Assembly: GCA_964615935.1 (NCBI GenBank)
Contig: CAZTTG010000009.1
Coordinates: 1 to 64,000 of the forward strand
Source: CAZTTG01 sp964615935
Lineage (GTDB): Bacteria > Planctomycetota > UBA1135 > GCA-002686595
Direction of reading: 5' to 3'
DNA length: 64,000 nucleotides
The translations under genes and the position numbers were made by a program. The notes beneath the pieces are model-generated. The model searched no databases. It saw nothing but the letters and a program-made list of their open reading frames with translations, and had not been told where the DNA came from. This document shows, one piece after another, positions 1 to 12,780 of this stretch (position 1 is the first letter of the stretch; each line of letters begins with the position of its first letter).

Positions 1-859
1 GCTCCGCAGGCGGCGCCTCCGCCCGGGGATGGACGAGCCAGGGGGGCCGGGGCGGGCCGAGCTCTCCCCGGCCGAGCCGCGCGACCCCCCGGAGGCCGGG
101 CTCCAGCCAGGCCCGCCAGGCGTAGCCCCCGAGCAGGGTGCCGGTCCCCACGTCGATGAGGTAGTGCTGCTTGGTGGTCAGGGTGCTGATCGCCAGCAGG
201 GTCCAGGCCGGCCACAGGACGAACCTCAGCGGCGGATGCCAGCGGCAGACGGTCAGCACGATCACCAGCGTGACCGACACGTGCAGGCTGGGCCAGGCGT
301 TCCAGGGCCGATCGACCCCGTGCAGGAGGCCGAACAGGGCGCCCCAGATCCCGATCCCCTCGCGCAGCTCCGCCGGCAGGTCCTCTCGCAGGTGGATCTC
401 GCAGGGCAGGAGCAGGAAGACCGTCAGGGAGATGGCCGTGATGACGATCTGGACCTGGGCCAGCAGCAGGAGCTCGTGCCGGCCGCGATCCCCTCGGGGC
501 GCGACCACGACGACCAGGAGGTAGTAGAGGTACAGCGAGAGGTAGGGGAGGATGCTCCAGCCGACGGCCGGGATGGCGCGGTCGAGCCGCGTGGACGGGT
601 CCCACGCGGTCCATCCCCGCCAGTCGTTGAAGTGCACCACGGCCACGTAGCCCCCCCCGCACAGGGCGGCGCCCGCGAGCAGGACTCCCAGGTGGAGACC
701 CCAGCCGGCGAGACCCTCGCGCCCCCGCCACAGGGGGGTCCAGATCCGCCGGGGGGAGGTGGGGGGGGAAATCAGTGCAGGTCTCCGGTCGGTTCCCGGA
801 GAGTCTCGCGGCCGGGGCGGGGGGTCAAGCCCCGAGGATTCCGGCCTCCCCCGATCCAT
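1..859 (-). CDS. PAP2-family membrane phosphatase, C-terminus beyond the left edge
   Basis: Probable integral membrane lipid phosphatase or phosphotransferase of the PAP2 superfamily; the substrate cannot be read from sequence. The 286 codons in the window show hydrophobic segments near residues 48-70, 105-125 and 135-155. NAWPSLHVS near residue 190 and KQHYLIDVGTG near 233 match the last two PAP2 signatures, each with its catalytic histidine. The arrangement DRPWNAWPSLHV resembles the Aur1/inositol-phosphorylceramide-synthase-like branch. I start at the ATG at 857-859. The first 35 or so residues are polar and rich in Pro and Arg, so a later start is possible. The frame is open to base 1, so the gene is cut by the window. 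It follows two minus-strand secreted-protein genes, with 139 bp between it and the stop of the nearest. Confidence 0.75.
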   Translation of the reverse strand, partial: MDRGRPESSGLDPPPRPRDSPGTDRRPALISPPTSPRRIWTPLWRGREGLAGWGLHLGVLLAGAALCGGGYVAVVHFNDWRGWTAWDPSTRLDRAIPAVGWSILPYLSLYLYYLLVVVVAPRGDRGRHELLLLAQVQIVITAISLTVFLLLPCEIHLREDLPAELREGIGIWGALFGLLHGVDRPWNAWPSLHVSVTLVIVLTVCRWHPPLRFVLWPAWTLLAISTLTTKQHYLIDVGTGTLLGGYAWRAWLEPGLRGVARLGRGELGPPRPPWLVHPRAEAPPAE

Positions 860-998
860 CGGCCAGCCGCTCGACCCGCCTCCGCCCCCCACCGCGCCCC
901 GGGGACTCCTCGTCCGCTGCCGGGTTGCACCTCGGCCCGGAAAAGAGATGGCCCACAGCGCAGCGGCGCAGCCGGTGCAGACCGCCGCCGGAATGCCC

Positions 999-2771
999 TC
1001 AGGGGGTGATCACGAAGGCCGCGGCGTCGGAGAGGCCGGTGCCGAAGCCCGCCGGGTCCGCCGGATCCCGATGCCAGTACTGGGCGTAGATCGGCACGCC
1101 CGCGACGAGCGCGGGATCGACGCCGCTCTGGATCCGGGCCCCGAAGTCGTAGGTGTAGGAGCCCGAGCAGTCGGCCCACGGGCCCCAGCCGGATTGCAGC
1201 ACCGTCGTCCGCCGCAGGGGCGGCTGCACGCACAGCCAGGCTCCATGGAACGGGATGGCCGCCGAGCTGTAGCCGTAGAACAGCATGCCGTTCTTGTTGG
1301 TGATGACGTTCACGGCACAGAGCTCGAAGTACACGGTACCGGTCGCGCTGGGCGTGCCCAGGGCGGCGATGATCGGGGTGCATCCTCCAGAGTTGACCTT
1401 GGCCGTGCAGTAGTAGGTCATGACGCTGTGCTCGCACTCGTCGGGTACGCCGTTGCCATCGAGGTCCGCGGAGCGGTTGTCGCGGATGTCACAGAAGTCG
1501 GGGTAGCCGTTCAGGTTGCAGTCGAGGCTGGTTCCCGTGACGATGTCGATCGCGTCCTCCTGGCCATTCACGTTGCAGTCGAAGACGTACTGGTTCGCCA
1601 GGGCCAGGGCATCCAGGTCGTCGCCGAAGCTCCCCGGCCCGCCCGAACGCATCGTGGCCAGCCCCAGGTTCTCGGCGGCGATGAAAATCCCCGGGAAGGA
1701 CGAGAGGCCTCCGGCCACGGGCGTGGTCAGGATGTCGCCCTCCTCGATGGGGATTCCGAAGAAGCTGTCCAGCGAGCCGATCACGGCCGAGCCGCGGCGC
1801 ACCGAGAAGAGCAGCATGTCGGTGCCGCCCCCGATCCAGTCGTAGGGCGTCATCGAGGGCTGGAAGCCGACGATGCCGTTCTCCCACAGGGCCAGGGCGT
1901 CCAGGTCGTCGGAGTCGGGTCCCCCGAGGATGTCCAGGCCCAGGGCCATGGCCGGGGCGTAGACCACCGGGCCCAGGCCTCCCCCGGGGCTCATCAGGAC
2001 GTCGCCCCCGACGAAGGGCCCGTTGAGCGCGGCCGAGGCGCCGTTGAGCAGGCCCAGCAGCGGGTCCAGGAAGGGGGAGTCCAGGGAGAAGTAGGTTGGG
2101 GGGAGTGCCGCGGGGAGGTGCAGGTCGAAGGAGTCCACGTTGTCGCCCAGGTCCGGGGGCAGGCCGGGCGGGTTCCACTCGAGCAGGCCCAGGCCCGGAT
2201 AGGCGAAGAGCGTGGCGCTGCGGAAGCCGTTGCCGTCGATGGCCCCGACGTTCGCCGGAGGGACGGCGAAGGGCGGCAGCGGCCCGGCCGGCAGGCCCAG
2301 ATCCACGAAGAGGTCGGCGCTGGCCTCCATGGCCATCAGCGAGCCCTCGGTGTCGGTGTTGGGGGGGACGGCGATCGCCGGCCAGGAGGTGGCGAACTCG
2401 TCCACCGAGAACCACCAGCTCGCCGGCGGCAGGCCCTGCCAGGCCGGGCCGTCCTGACCGAAGGAGTGGGCGTCGACCTCGACCCCGCAGGCGACTCCGG
2501 GGGGGTGGCCCACGCAGCCGGCGTGCATGAGCAGGCCCAGGCCGGCGCCCCCGCCGGAGATCGCGATGCCGGGCTGCGGCAGGGGCCCCAGGGTGGGGAG
2601 CATGGCCGGGGCCACGAGCAGGTCCCCCTCCGTGATCTGGACCCCGCCGAAGGAGTCCGGGAGGGCGATGGTCGGCCCGCCGTAGTCGATGGAGAAGGTG
2701 CCCTGGGCTTCCGCGGCGGGCGCGGCCAGGGACAGGGCCGCGAGGAGCGAGAGATGGCGAACGGATTTCAT
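999..2771 (-). CDS. Secreted repeat protein with DCNxNG repeats and conserved C-terminal module
   Basis: A 590-residue exported protein of unknown function. It begins with a Sec signal peptide (residues 1 to about 24, ending AAPAAEAQG), and an AGGAGG ribosome site lies 9 bases before the ATG, so I reject the longer upstream extension. A large Gly/Pro/Asp-rich domain follows (about 25-395) with recurring PDSFGG/DSFFG and 'DDLDALALW' phrases that suggest internal duplication. Residues about 397-443 hold three aspartate-rich repeats of the form DCNxNGxxDxxD, ending DLDGNGVPDECE, which resemble calcium-binding dockerin or thrombospondin-3 loops. The last 140 residues (YYCTAKVNSGGCTP to AAFVITP) form a module shared with four other proteins in this window. 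The neighbour at 3107-4543 is a shortened paralogue. Surface or extracellular location is inferred. Confidence 0.85.
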   Translation of the reverse strand: MKSVRHLSLLAALSLAAPAAEAQGTFSIDYGGPTIALPDSFGGVQITEGDLLVAPAMLPTLGPLPQPGIAISGGGAGLGLLMHAGCVGHPPGVACGVEVDAHSFGQDGPAWQGLPPASWWFSVDEFATSWPAIAVPPNTDTEGSLMAMEASADLFVDLGLPAGPLPPFAVPPANVGAIDGNGFRSATLFAYPGLGLLEWNPPGLPPDLGDNVDSFDLHLPAALPPTYFSLDSPFLDPLLGLLNGASAALNGPFVGGDVLMSPGGGLGPVVYAPAMALGLDILGGPDSDDLDALALWENGIVGFQPSMTPYDWIGGGTDMLLFSVRRGSAVIGSLDSFFGIPIEEGDILTTPVAGGLSSFPGIFIAAENLGLATMRSGGPGSFGDDLDALALANQYVFDCNVNGQEDAIDIVTGTSLDCNLNGYPDFCDIRDNRSADLDGNGVPDECEHSVMTYYCTAKVNSGGCTPIIAALGTPSATGTVYFELCAVNVITNKNGMLFYGYSSAAIPFHGAWLCVQPPLRRTTVLQSGWGPWADCSGSYTYDFGARIQSGVDPALVAGVPIYAQYWHRDPADPAGFGTGLSDAAAFVITP

Positions 2772-3106
2772 GACGAGGTCCTCCTTGCCGGGGTGAGCCA
2801 CCGGCGGGGACGCGCGACCCCGTCCGGGCGAGCGGGAAGGGGTTTGCGGATTCGAGGGCCGGGGGATCCGGAGGGAGGACGAGGTCCGCTGCGTCTCGGG
2901 CGTTTCCGCCCCTATTTGGGTCAGGAGCCGGAGCTTCCGAAACCGCAGCGGAAAAAGCCGTTGCGCGGGCCGGGCGCGTCCCGGATCCGGCTCTCGGGGG
3001 CCCAGGGCTGTACCGTGCGGGACGGATTGGCCCGGCGCGGCCCGGACGAGAGGGGGGCGGCGCCCGCGCGGCACCGCCCCCCGGGAAGCGAGCCGTCCCG
3101 CGCCGC
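2772..3106. other. Intergenic stretch between the two paralogous secreted-protein genes
   Basis: This 335-bp stretch lies upstream of the gene starting at 2771 and downstream of the stop of the 3107-4543 paralogue. It holds a perfect 9-bp inverted repeat at 3052-3082 and the ribosome-binding site of the 2771 gene. I see no coding region in it. Confidence 0.6.
3052..3082 (-). terminator. GC-rich hairpin after the truncated paralogue
   Basis: GGGGGGCGG at 3052-3060 pairs perfectly with CCGCCCCCC at 3074-3082 across a 13-base loop. It sits 25 bases past the minus-strand stop at 3107. No T-run follows on either strand, so it is at most a candidate terminator. Confidence 0.35.
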
Positions 3107-4543
3107 TCAGGGCGCGATGACGAAGGAGAGCGCGTCGGTGAGACCGGTCCCGAAGCCGGCCGGGTCACCCGGGTCGCGGTACCAGTACTGGCTGTAGACC
3201 GCGGCCCCCACGACGAGCGCCGGGTCCACGCCGCCCTGGATGCGGGCGTTGAAGTCGTAGACGTAGGAGTCCGTGCAGTTGTTGGGCGGGAAGACGCCGC
3301 CGGAGTTCTGCACCGCCGTCCTGCGCACCGGAGGCTGCACGCACAGGAGGCCGCCCTGGAAGGGAAGGGCGTTGGGGGCGAAGCCGTAGAACAGGAGCCC
3401 GTTCTTGTTGCTGACGATGTTCACGGCTCCCACCGCGAAGGGGCCCCAGTGCGTGGCGCTGGGCGTCCCGAAGGCGCCGATGATCGGCGTGCAGCCCATG
3501 GAGTTGAGCTTGGCCGCGCAGTAGGGGGCCACCGCCGAGAACTCGCACTCGTCGGGGATGAGGTTGCCGTTGATGTCGGCGGAGGCTCCTGTGGCGATGT
3601 CGCAGGAGTCGGGCACCCCGTTCAGGTTGCAGTCGGGATCGACGCCGTTGGCGATGTCGACGGCGTCCTCCATTCCGTTGGCGTTGCAGTCCATGATCGG
3701 CAGGCGCGTGATGTCCAGGGCGTCCAGGTCGTCGGCGAAGCCCATCGGAGCGCCCGAGCGCATGGTTGCCAGACCCAGGTTCTCGGCGGCGATGAAGATG
3801 CCCGGGAAGGGCGAGAGACCCCCCGCCACCGGCGGCACCAGGAGGTCGCCCTCCTCGATGGGCAGGCCGAAGAAGCTGTCGGGCGCGCCCACCAGGGCCG
3901 AGCCGCGCCGGACCGAGAAGAACAGCATGTCGGTGGCCCCGCCCAGCCAGTCGTAGGGCGCGACCGAGGGCTGATAGCCGGGGAATCCGTTCTCGAAGAG
4001 CGCCAGGGCGTTGAGGTCGTCGGTGTCCGGGCCGGCGACCAGGTCCAGCCCCAGGGCCAGGGCCGGGGCGTAGACGGCCGGGGGGCCGCCGGCGACCGTC
4101 ACCAGCACGTCGCTGCCCACGAAGGGGCCGTTCAGCACCGCGGAGGCGGAGTTGGGGATCCCGGTGAAGGGGTCGGGGAAGGCCGAGTCCAGGGAGAAGT
4201 AGGTGACCGCCCCGGCCAGGAAGGTGTCGGCGTCCAGGGCGTCCACGTTGTCGCCCAGATCGGGCGGCATCATGGGCGGGTTCCACTCCAGGAGGCCGAT
4301 CCCCGGGTAGGCGAAGCCCGAGGCGCTGCGGAAGCCGTTGCCGTCCATGCCGTAGGACAGGGCGTCCACCTCGACGCCGCAGGGCACGCCGGGTGGATGG
4401 CCCACGCAGGCCGGGTGCAGGGGAAGGCCCAGCCCGCCGGGACCGCCGGTGATCAGGATGGCGGGCTGCGGCAGGGGGCCGAGGGTGGGGACCCGGGCTC
4501 GAGCGCGAGACCTCGCCTCGGGAGGGGGGGGAGAGGGACACAC
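3107..4543 (-). pseudogene. 5'-truncated paralogue of the 999-2771 secreted repeat protein
   Basis: The open frame (478 codons from an ATG without a clear ribosome site) is closely similar to the protein at 999-2771 over most of its length, including the DCNxNG repeats and the C-terminal module (PYCAAKLNSMGCTP to SFVIAP). Two parts are missing. The signal peptide and about the first 65 residues are gone: homology begins at PTLGPLPQP, preceded by Arg/Ala-rich sequence that looks like non-coding DNA read through. A stretch of roughly 65 residues after VDALSYGMDG is also absent, so that GxDG runs straight into DGNGFRSA. Without a signal peptide the product could not be exported as its paralogue is. 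I read it as a decaying tandem duplicate. A missed upstream exporting start in another frame is the alternative. Confidence 0.65.
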
Positions 4544-4710
4544 GGATGCTGGGCTCTGGGGATCCGAGGCTCGCGACGAGGACTATCGCGCTCCGGAGAA
4601 ACCGTCCCTACAGGTGGAACGGGGGCCGGAAATCCGCGCAGGGCAGGGCGATTCCCGGGAAGGCGCATTCGGACCCGCGCCGCTCTCCCGCGGCCCGAGC
4701 CCAAGGAAAG

Positions 4711-4739
4711 GGGGCGTCGCTTCCTCGAAGCGACGCCCC
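4711..4739. terminator. Perfect 12-bp stem-loop, candidate terminator
   Basis: GGGGCGTCGCTT at 4711-4722 pairs perfectly with AAGCGACGCCCC at 4728-4739 across the loop CCTCG. It is the strongest hairpin seen in the intergenic DNA of the left part. There is no T-run directly after it on the plus strand; on the minus strand CTTTCCTT follows. It may be the terminator of a gene that has been lost, or a regulatory hairpin. Confidence 0.4.
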
Positions 4740-5076
4740 GCAACTCTCCCCCTCGGATGAGCACGGGCTGGTGGCCCCCGAGGCGGAAGGGTGGGAGCCG
4801 GCGCGAGCTCCACACCCCCTCCATCCCCGTGAGCGCCGAAACCGGGGTGAAGCCTCCCCTTACCTTGCTTTTTTTTGTCCGGAGCCGTGCTCCCCCCGGG
4901 CGGGGGCCCCTGTCGGGGCTGAGGGCGGCGAGCGAGCACGGCGCTCGCGCCCCGGAGAGACTCGAAGGAAGGCGATCGATGAGAGGACGCAGCCGAGGAG
5001 AGGACACGATCGAGGCCCTGCGGCGGGGGGCGCCGCTGAGCCGTCGGGCCCCGTAGCGGGCCGGGGGGTTCGACCC

Positions 5077-5082
5077 TAGAAT
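5077..5082 (+). promoter_or_regulatory. -10-like hexamer TAGAAT before the ECF sigma gene
   Basis: TAGAAT lies 18 bases before the ATG at 5101 in otherwise GC-rich DNA. No good -35 element is visible at normal spacing, so this would imply a very short leader. Weak evidence. Confidence 0.25.
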
Positions 5083-5695
5083 GGGCCGACGGGCGAGACG
5101 ATGCAGGATCCGGATCCCGAGGCTGACGTGGCGGTGCTGCAGGAGACCGGGGAGCTCCTGAGCCGGGCGCGAGTGGGCGAGGGGATCGCCCGCGAGGAGC
5201 TCTTTCGCCGCTTCCGGCCCCGGCTCGAGGGCTTCCTGCGCTCCCGGCTGCCGCTGGGGGCCCGGGACCTCCTGGAGACCCAGGACCTGGTCCAGGACGT
5301 CTGCCTCAAGGCCTTCGGGGCGATCGACCGCTTCGAGCACCGGGGCATCGGCTCGTTCTGGGGATTCCTGCGCCAGATCGCCCTGAGGCAGCTGATCGAC
5401 GCCGGGCGGCGCGCGGGGCGGCGGGGGGGGGTCCAGCCCCTCGGCGAGGACTCCCGTGGAGCCCCGCCCGCGCGGGCCACCACGCCGCTGGCCCATTTGG
5501 TCACAAAAGAGTCGATCGAGGCGTTCGAGGGGGCCCTCGAGCGCGTTGGGGAGAAGCAGCGAGAGGCCTTGCTCATGCGCCTCGAGCTCGGGCTGGACTT
5601 CCGGACGATCGCGGTCGAGTGCGGCTTTCCCACGGAGGCGGCGGCCCGGATGGCCGTGCATCGTGCGCTCCAGCGCGTCTTTGCGGAGATGAACC

Positions 5696-7420
<1,725 letters not shown>

Positions 7421-7463
7421 AGCGGATGTGGAGGTCGGCCTCCGGGCGGCCTAACCTGCCCCC

Positions 7464-8207
7464 ATGCGCCTGCGCATCCTGAACTGGAACATCCACAAGG
7501 GCATCGGGGGCGTGGATCGCCGCTATCGCCTGGGGCGGATCGTCGAGGTCCTGGCGCACTACGACGCCGACGTCCTCCTGCTCCAGGAGGTGGACGAGGG
7601 GGCCCGCCGCACCCGCTTCCACCGCCAGGTGGACGCGATCGGCGAGGCCCTGGGCATCCGCCACCGCCAGTACGGGGTCAACCACCGCCTGCGCAAGGGA
7701 GTCGGGCAGTACGGCAACGCCATCCTCTCGCGCTGGCCCCTGTACGGCGTCCACAACATCGACCTGACCATCAAGCCCAAGAAGGCGCGCGGCGTCCTCC
7801 TGGCGCGCACCCGCGTGCGCGTGGGCGCGAACGCCCGCACGGTGATCCTGTGCAACCTGCACCTGGGTCTCTCGGGCATCGAGCGCCAGGTCCAGCTCCG
7901 GCGCTTCCTCGAGAGCCGGCCCTTCCACCGCCTGCGCGCCGGAACGCCCATCGTCCTCGCCGGCGACTTCAACGACGTGTGGGGCACGCTGGGGCGGCGC
8001 CATCTCGAGCCGGCCGGCTTCCGCCGGGTGGGGTCACGGGTGAACACCTATCCCGCGTGGCTGCCGATGCGACCGCTGGACGGGATCTTCGTGCGGGGGG
8101 ACCTGGTGGCCGTCCAGGGCTTCCGCTCGCGCCTGGCCCTGGCGCGGGAGGCCTCGGACCACCTGCCGCTGGTGGCGATCGCGGAGCTCCTGGGGATCGA
8201 GGCGTGA
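7464..8207 (+). CDS. Endonuclease/exonuclease/phosphatase (EEP) family hydrolase
   Basis: A 247-residue cytoplasmic metal-dependent phosphodiesterase or phosphatase of the EEP fold (DNase I/exonuclease III superfamily). Motifs in order: LNWNIHKG (residues 6-13), LLQEVD with the metal-binding Glu (38-43), GNAILSR (about 88), NLHLG (about 130), GDFND (about 167) and the terminal SDHLP (about 230) with the catalytic Asp-His. All key residues are present. The substrate is open: family members cleave DNA, phospholipid or inositol phosphates, and no signal peptide is seen. It lies 43 bp after the kinase gene and may be co-transcribed. Confidence 0.88.
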   Translation: MRLRILNWNIHKGIGGVDRRYRLGRIVEVLAHYDADVLLLQEVDEGARRTRFHRQVDAIGEALGIRHRQYGVNHRLRKGVGQYGNAILSRWPLYGVHNIDLTIKPKKARGVLLARTRVRVGANARTVILCNLHLGLSGIERQVQLRRFLESRPFHRLRAGTPIVLAGDFNDVWGTLGRRHLEPAGFRRVGSRVNTYPAWLPMRPLDGIFVRGDLVAVQGFRSRLALAREASDHLPLVAIAELLGIEA

Positions 8208-8236
8208 GGGGCGCCTCGTCCGTCCGACGCTGGCCG

Positions 8237-8953
8237 TCAATCCGATCGACCTGCCAGCCGGTACCTCTTCTCCGCATGCGACCAGCGCAACCTCGACAGG
8301 TTGCGATCGAGCCATGACCGGATTGCCCGCATTTGCCTCTCGGTCTTCTGCGGCGTGTCGTTGATCGTCTTCGGCTGCGGTACCGGATCGTAGTGGGGAA
8401 TCCCCTCGAACGCGTCGAAGACGCGCTTCGCCCTTGCGCGGTCCGCCGGGTAGTAGCTGTGCGCGAGCTGATACACGACGTCCAGCGTTTCCGGGCCGGC
8501 GTATCCCTGCCCGGCAAGGCGTATCGCCGCCTCTCCACCCCAGTCGAAGTGGAAGTCCACGAGTTGGCCTTTGAAGGTGGAGTCTGTTTTCATCCACGTT
8601 CCTTCCCCGCCGAATCTCGGACACCTCAGGCTCACGAGATCCCGCACCTCCCGCTCATGGGACGCGGGTCGCATGTCGAAAAGGCACAGCGTGAGCATGT
8701 GTCGAACGAGACCGCGGCGTCTGTTGCGCAGCATCCAAGTGATCTCGTACTCTACTTTGGCAGGCATGTCGACGAGCTTCCGCGCAGCGGCTGCCCTCTC
8801 CCAGGACCGGCCATGATCGAGCCAGGAGAGATAGTGCAATTCCGTATCCTCGGGGTACGCGTCGGGCGCCTTCAACGGATGCCGGAAGAGCACGAGCCAG
8901 CCCACGAGCAGAAGGAGGACGATGACGACAGCGGCAGCGGCTCTACTCTCCAT
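8237..8953 (-). CDS. Membrane-anchored protein of unknown function
   Basis: A 238-residue protein with one N-terminal membrane helix (residues about 6-22, AAAAVVIVLLLLVGWLVLF) followed by a soluble, helix-rich domain with many Trp, His, Tyr and Arg residues. I recognise no family; the distribution of helices with conserved-looking Arg and Leu is compatible with HEAT-like repeats. Codon and base composition are visibly less GC-rich than in the neighbours, a hint of separate origin. It is convergent with the EEP gene (29 bp between stops) and lies downstream of the ligase-acyltransferase gene on the same strand, with 163 bp between. Confidence 0.75.
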   Translation of the reverse strand: MESRAAAAVVIVLLLLVGWLVLFRHPLKAPDAYPEDTELHYLSWLDHGRSWERAAAARKLVDMPAKVEYEITWMLRNRRRGLVRHMLTLCLFDMRPASHEREVRDLVSLRCPRFGGEGTWMKTDSTFKGQLVDFHFDWGGEAAIRLAGQGYAGPETLDVVYQLAHSYYPADRARAKRVFDAFEGIPHYDPVPQPKTINDTPQKTERQMRAIRSWLDRNLSRLRWSHAEKRYRLAGRSD

Positions 8954-9116
8954 CCTGCTTGGATCCCTGGTTGCCCATCAGGGGAACGGCGTGGCTGCGA
9001 ATCCTGCCGTGGCTCGATGGGCAGCCGCGATTCTACTCGGGGTCCCCGCCCGTGGAATCCCATCGAGAAACGAGTGCGTGCCTCGCTGGAGAAACCGGCA
9101 TGAGCCGCCGGCAGGC

Positions 9117-11888
<2,772 letters not shown>

Positions 11889-12176
11889 GGGGCCACCGTG
11901 GTGTCCCAACCGGTGGATTGCAACCCGCCAGGGCGGGGCCCGGTGCGGGCGCGCTCGGCGCGGGGCGGGGGAGCTTCTCCGGGATTCTCCGCAACCGCGC
12001 GCAGCGGGATCGATCCCACCCGGGGGGGTCGCGCCGCGCTCCGGGGATCCGGTCTGCCCGTCGCGCCCCTCCGGCGCGCGCTGGCCCGCCGCGGCAAGGG
12101 CCCGGCCCGGTTGACGGCCGCGCGCGCAGCGGGCACCTTGACCCCACCCTCGAGCCGCCGTGCCGAGGCCGAGCCC

Positions 12177-12761
12177 GTGGAAATCCTGCGCATCTCGATC
12201 GCCCTCTTCCTCATCATGGATCCCTTCGGGAACGTGCCCGTGTTCCTGCAGATCCTGGAGAAGGTGCCGGTGGAGCGCCGGCGCCGGGTGCTGGTGCGCG
12301 AGCTCCTGCTGGCCCTGATCGTCATCGCGCTGTTCATCCTCGGCGGCCGGCCGGCCATGACCTTCCTGGGATTGCAGCAGGAGTCCGTGAGCATCGCCGG
12401 CGGGATCATCCTCTTCCTCATCGCGCTGCGCATGGTCTTCCCCTCGTCCGGTCTGCACGGCGAGCAGGACTTCGAGGGGGAGCCGCTCCTGGTGCCGCTG
12501 GCCATCCCCTTCATCGCCGGGCCCTCCCTCCTGGCCGCGCTGCTGCTCTTCGCCACCGCCGAGGAGGGCGGGCTGACCAACCTCATGGCGGCCGCGGCCA
12601 TCGCCTGGGGGGCGACCTTCCTGGTCCTCGTCAGCGCCACCTTCCTCCTGCGCTTCCTCACCCGCCGCGGCCTGGTGGCCATCGAGCGGCTCATGGGGAT
12701 GGTCCTGGTCGCCCTGGCGGTCCAGCTCTTCCTGACCGGGCTCACCGGCTATCTGAAGTGA
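12177..12761 (+). CDS. MarC-family integral membrane protein
   Basis: A 194-residue protein of the MarC family (UPF0056), predicted to cross the inner membrane six times. MDPFGNVPVFLQIL near the N-terminus and the paired helices after IPFIAGPSLLAALLL are typical of the family. Despite the name, the family's role is unknown; multidrug resistance was not confirmed for E. coli MarC. The start is the GTG at 12177, because the frame upstream is Arg/Pro-rich and non-conserved. It is divergent from the ligase-acyltransferase gene (288 bp between) and is followed 19 bp later by the unknown gene at 12781. Confidence 0.88.
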   Translation: MEILRISIALFLIMDPFGNVPVFLQILEKVPVERRRRVLVRELLLALIVIALFILGGRPAMTFLGLQQESVSIAGGIILFLIALRMVFPSSGLHGEQDFEGEPLLVPLAIPFIAGPSLLAALLLFATAEEGGLTNLMAAAAIAWGATFLVLVSATFLLRFLTRRGLVAIERLMGMVLVALAVQLFLTGLTGYLK

Positions 12762-12780
12762 GGCCCACGCGCGACCCGCG

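Larger units (their letters stand above)
4544..5100. other. Non-coding region between truncated paralogue and sigma-factor gene
   Basis: About 560 bp with no convincing gene; open frames here have low-complexity Arg/Pro/Ala composition. It contains a perfect 12-bp hairpin (4711-4739), an isolated run of eight Ts at 4869-4876 that follows only a weak GGGG/CCCC stem, and a -10-like hexamer at 5077-5082 just before the sigma-factor start. Confidence 0.5.

Noticed and set aside
2772..3074. N-terminal extension of the 999-2771 gene up to 3074
   Set aside because: A strong AGGAGG site and a Sec signal peptide start at 2771; the extension has no conserved features.
759..3197. Very long plus-strand open frame across 759-3197, and similar long frames elsewhere (19650-22753, 26250-28808, 38809-39981 on one strand or the other)
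   Set aside because: They lie opposite or in another frame to genes with clear domains, and their translations are Arg/Gly/Ala/Pro-rich without any domain; such frames are a by-product of very high GC.
4869..4876. Run of eight Ts as an intrinsic terminator
   Set aside because: The preceding stem is only 4 bp, and no plus-strand gene ends upstream of it.
4546..5079. Open frame of 177 codons on the plus strand
   Set aside because: No ribosome site, no domain, low-complexity composition; it spans a hairpin and a T-run.
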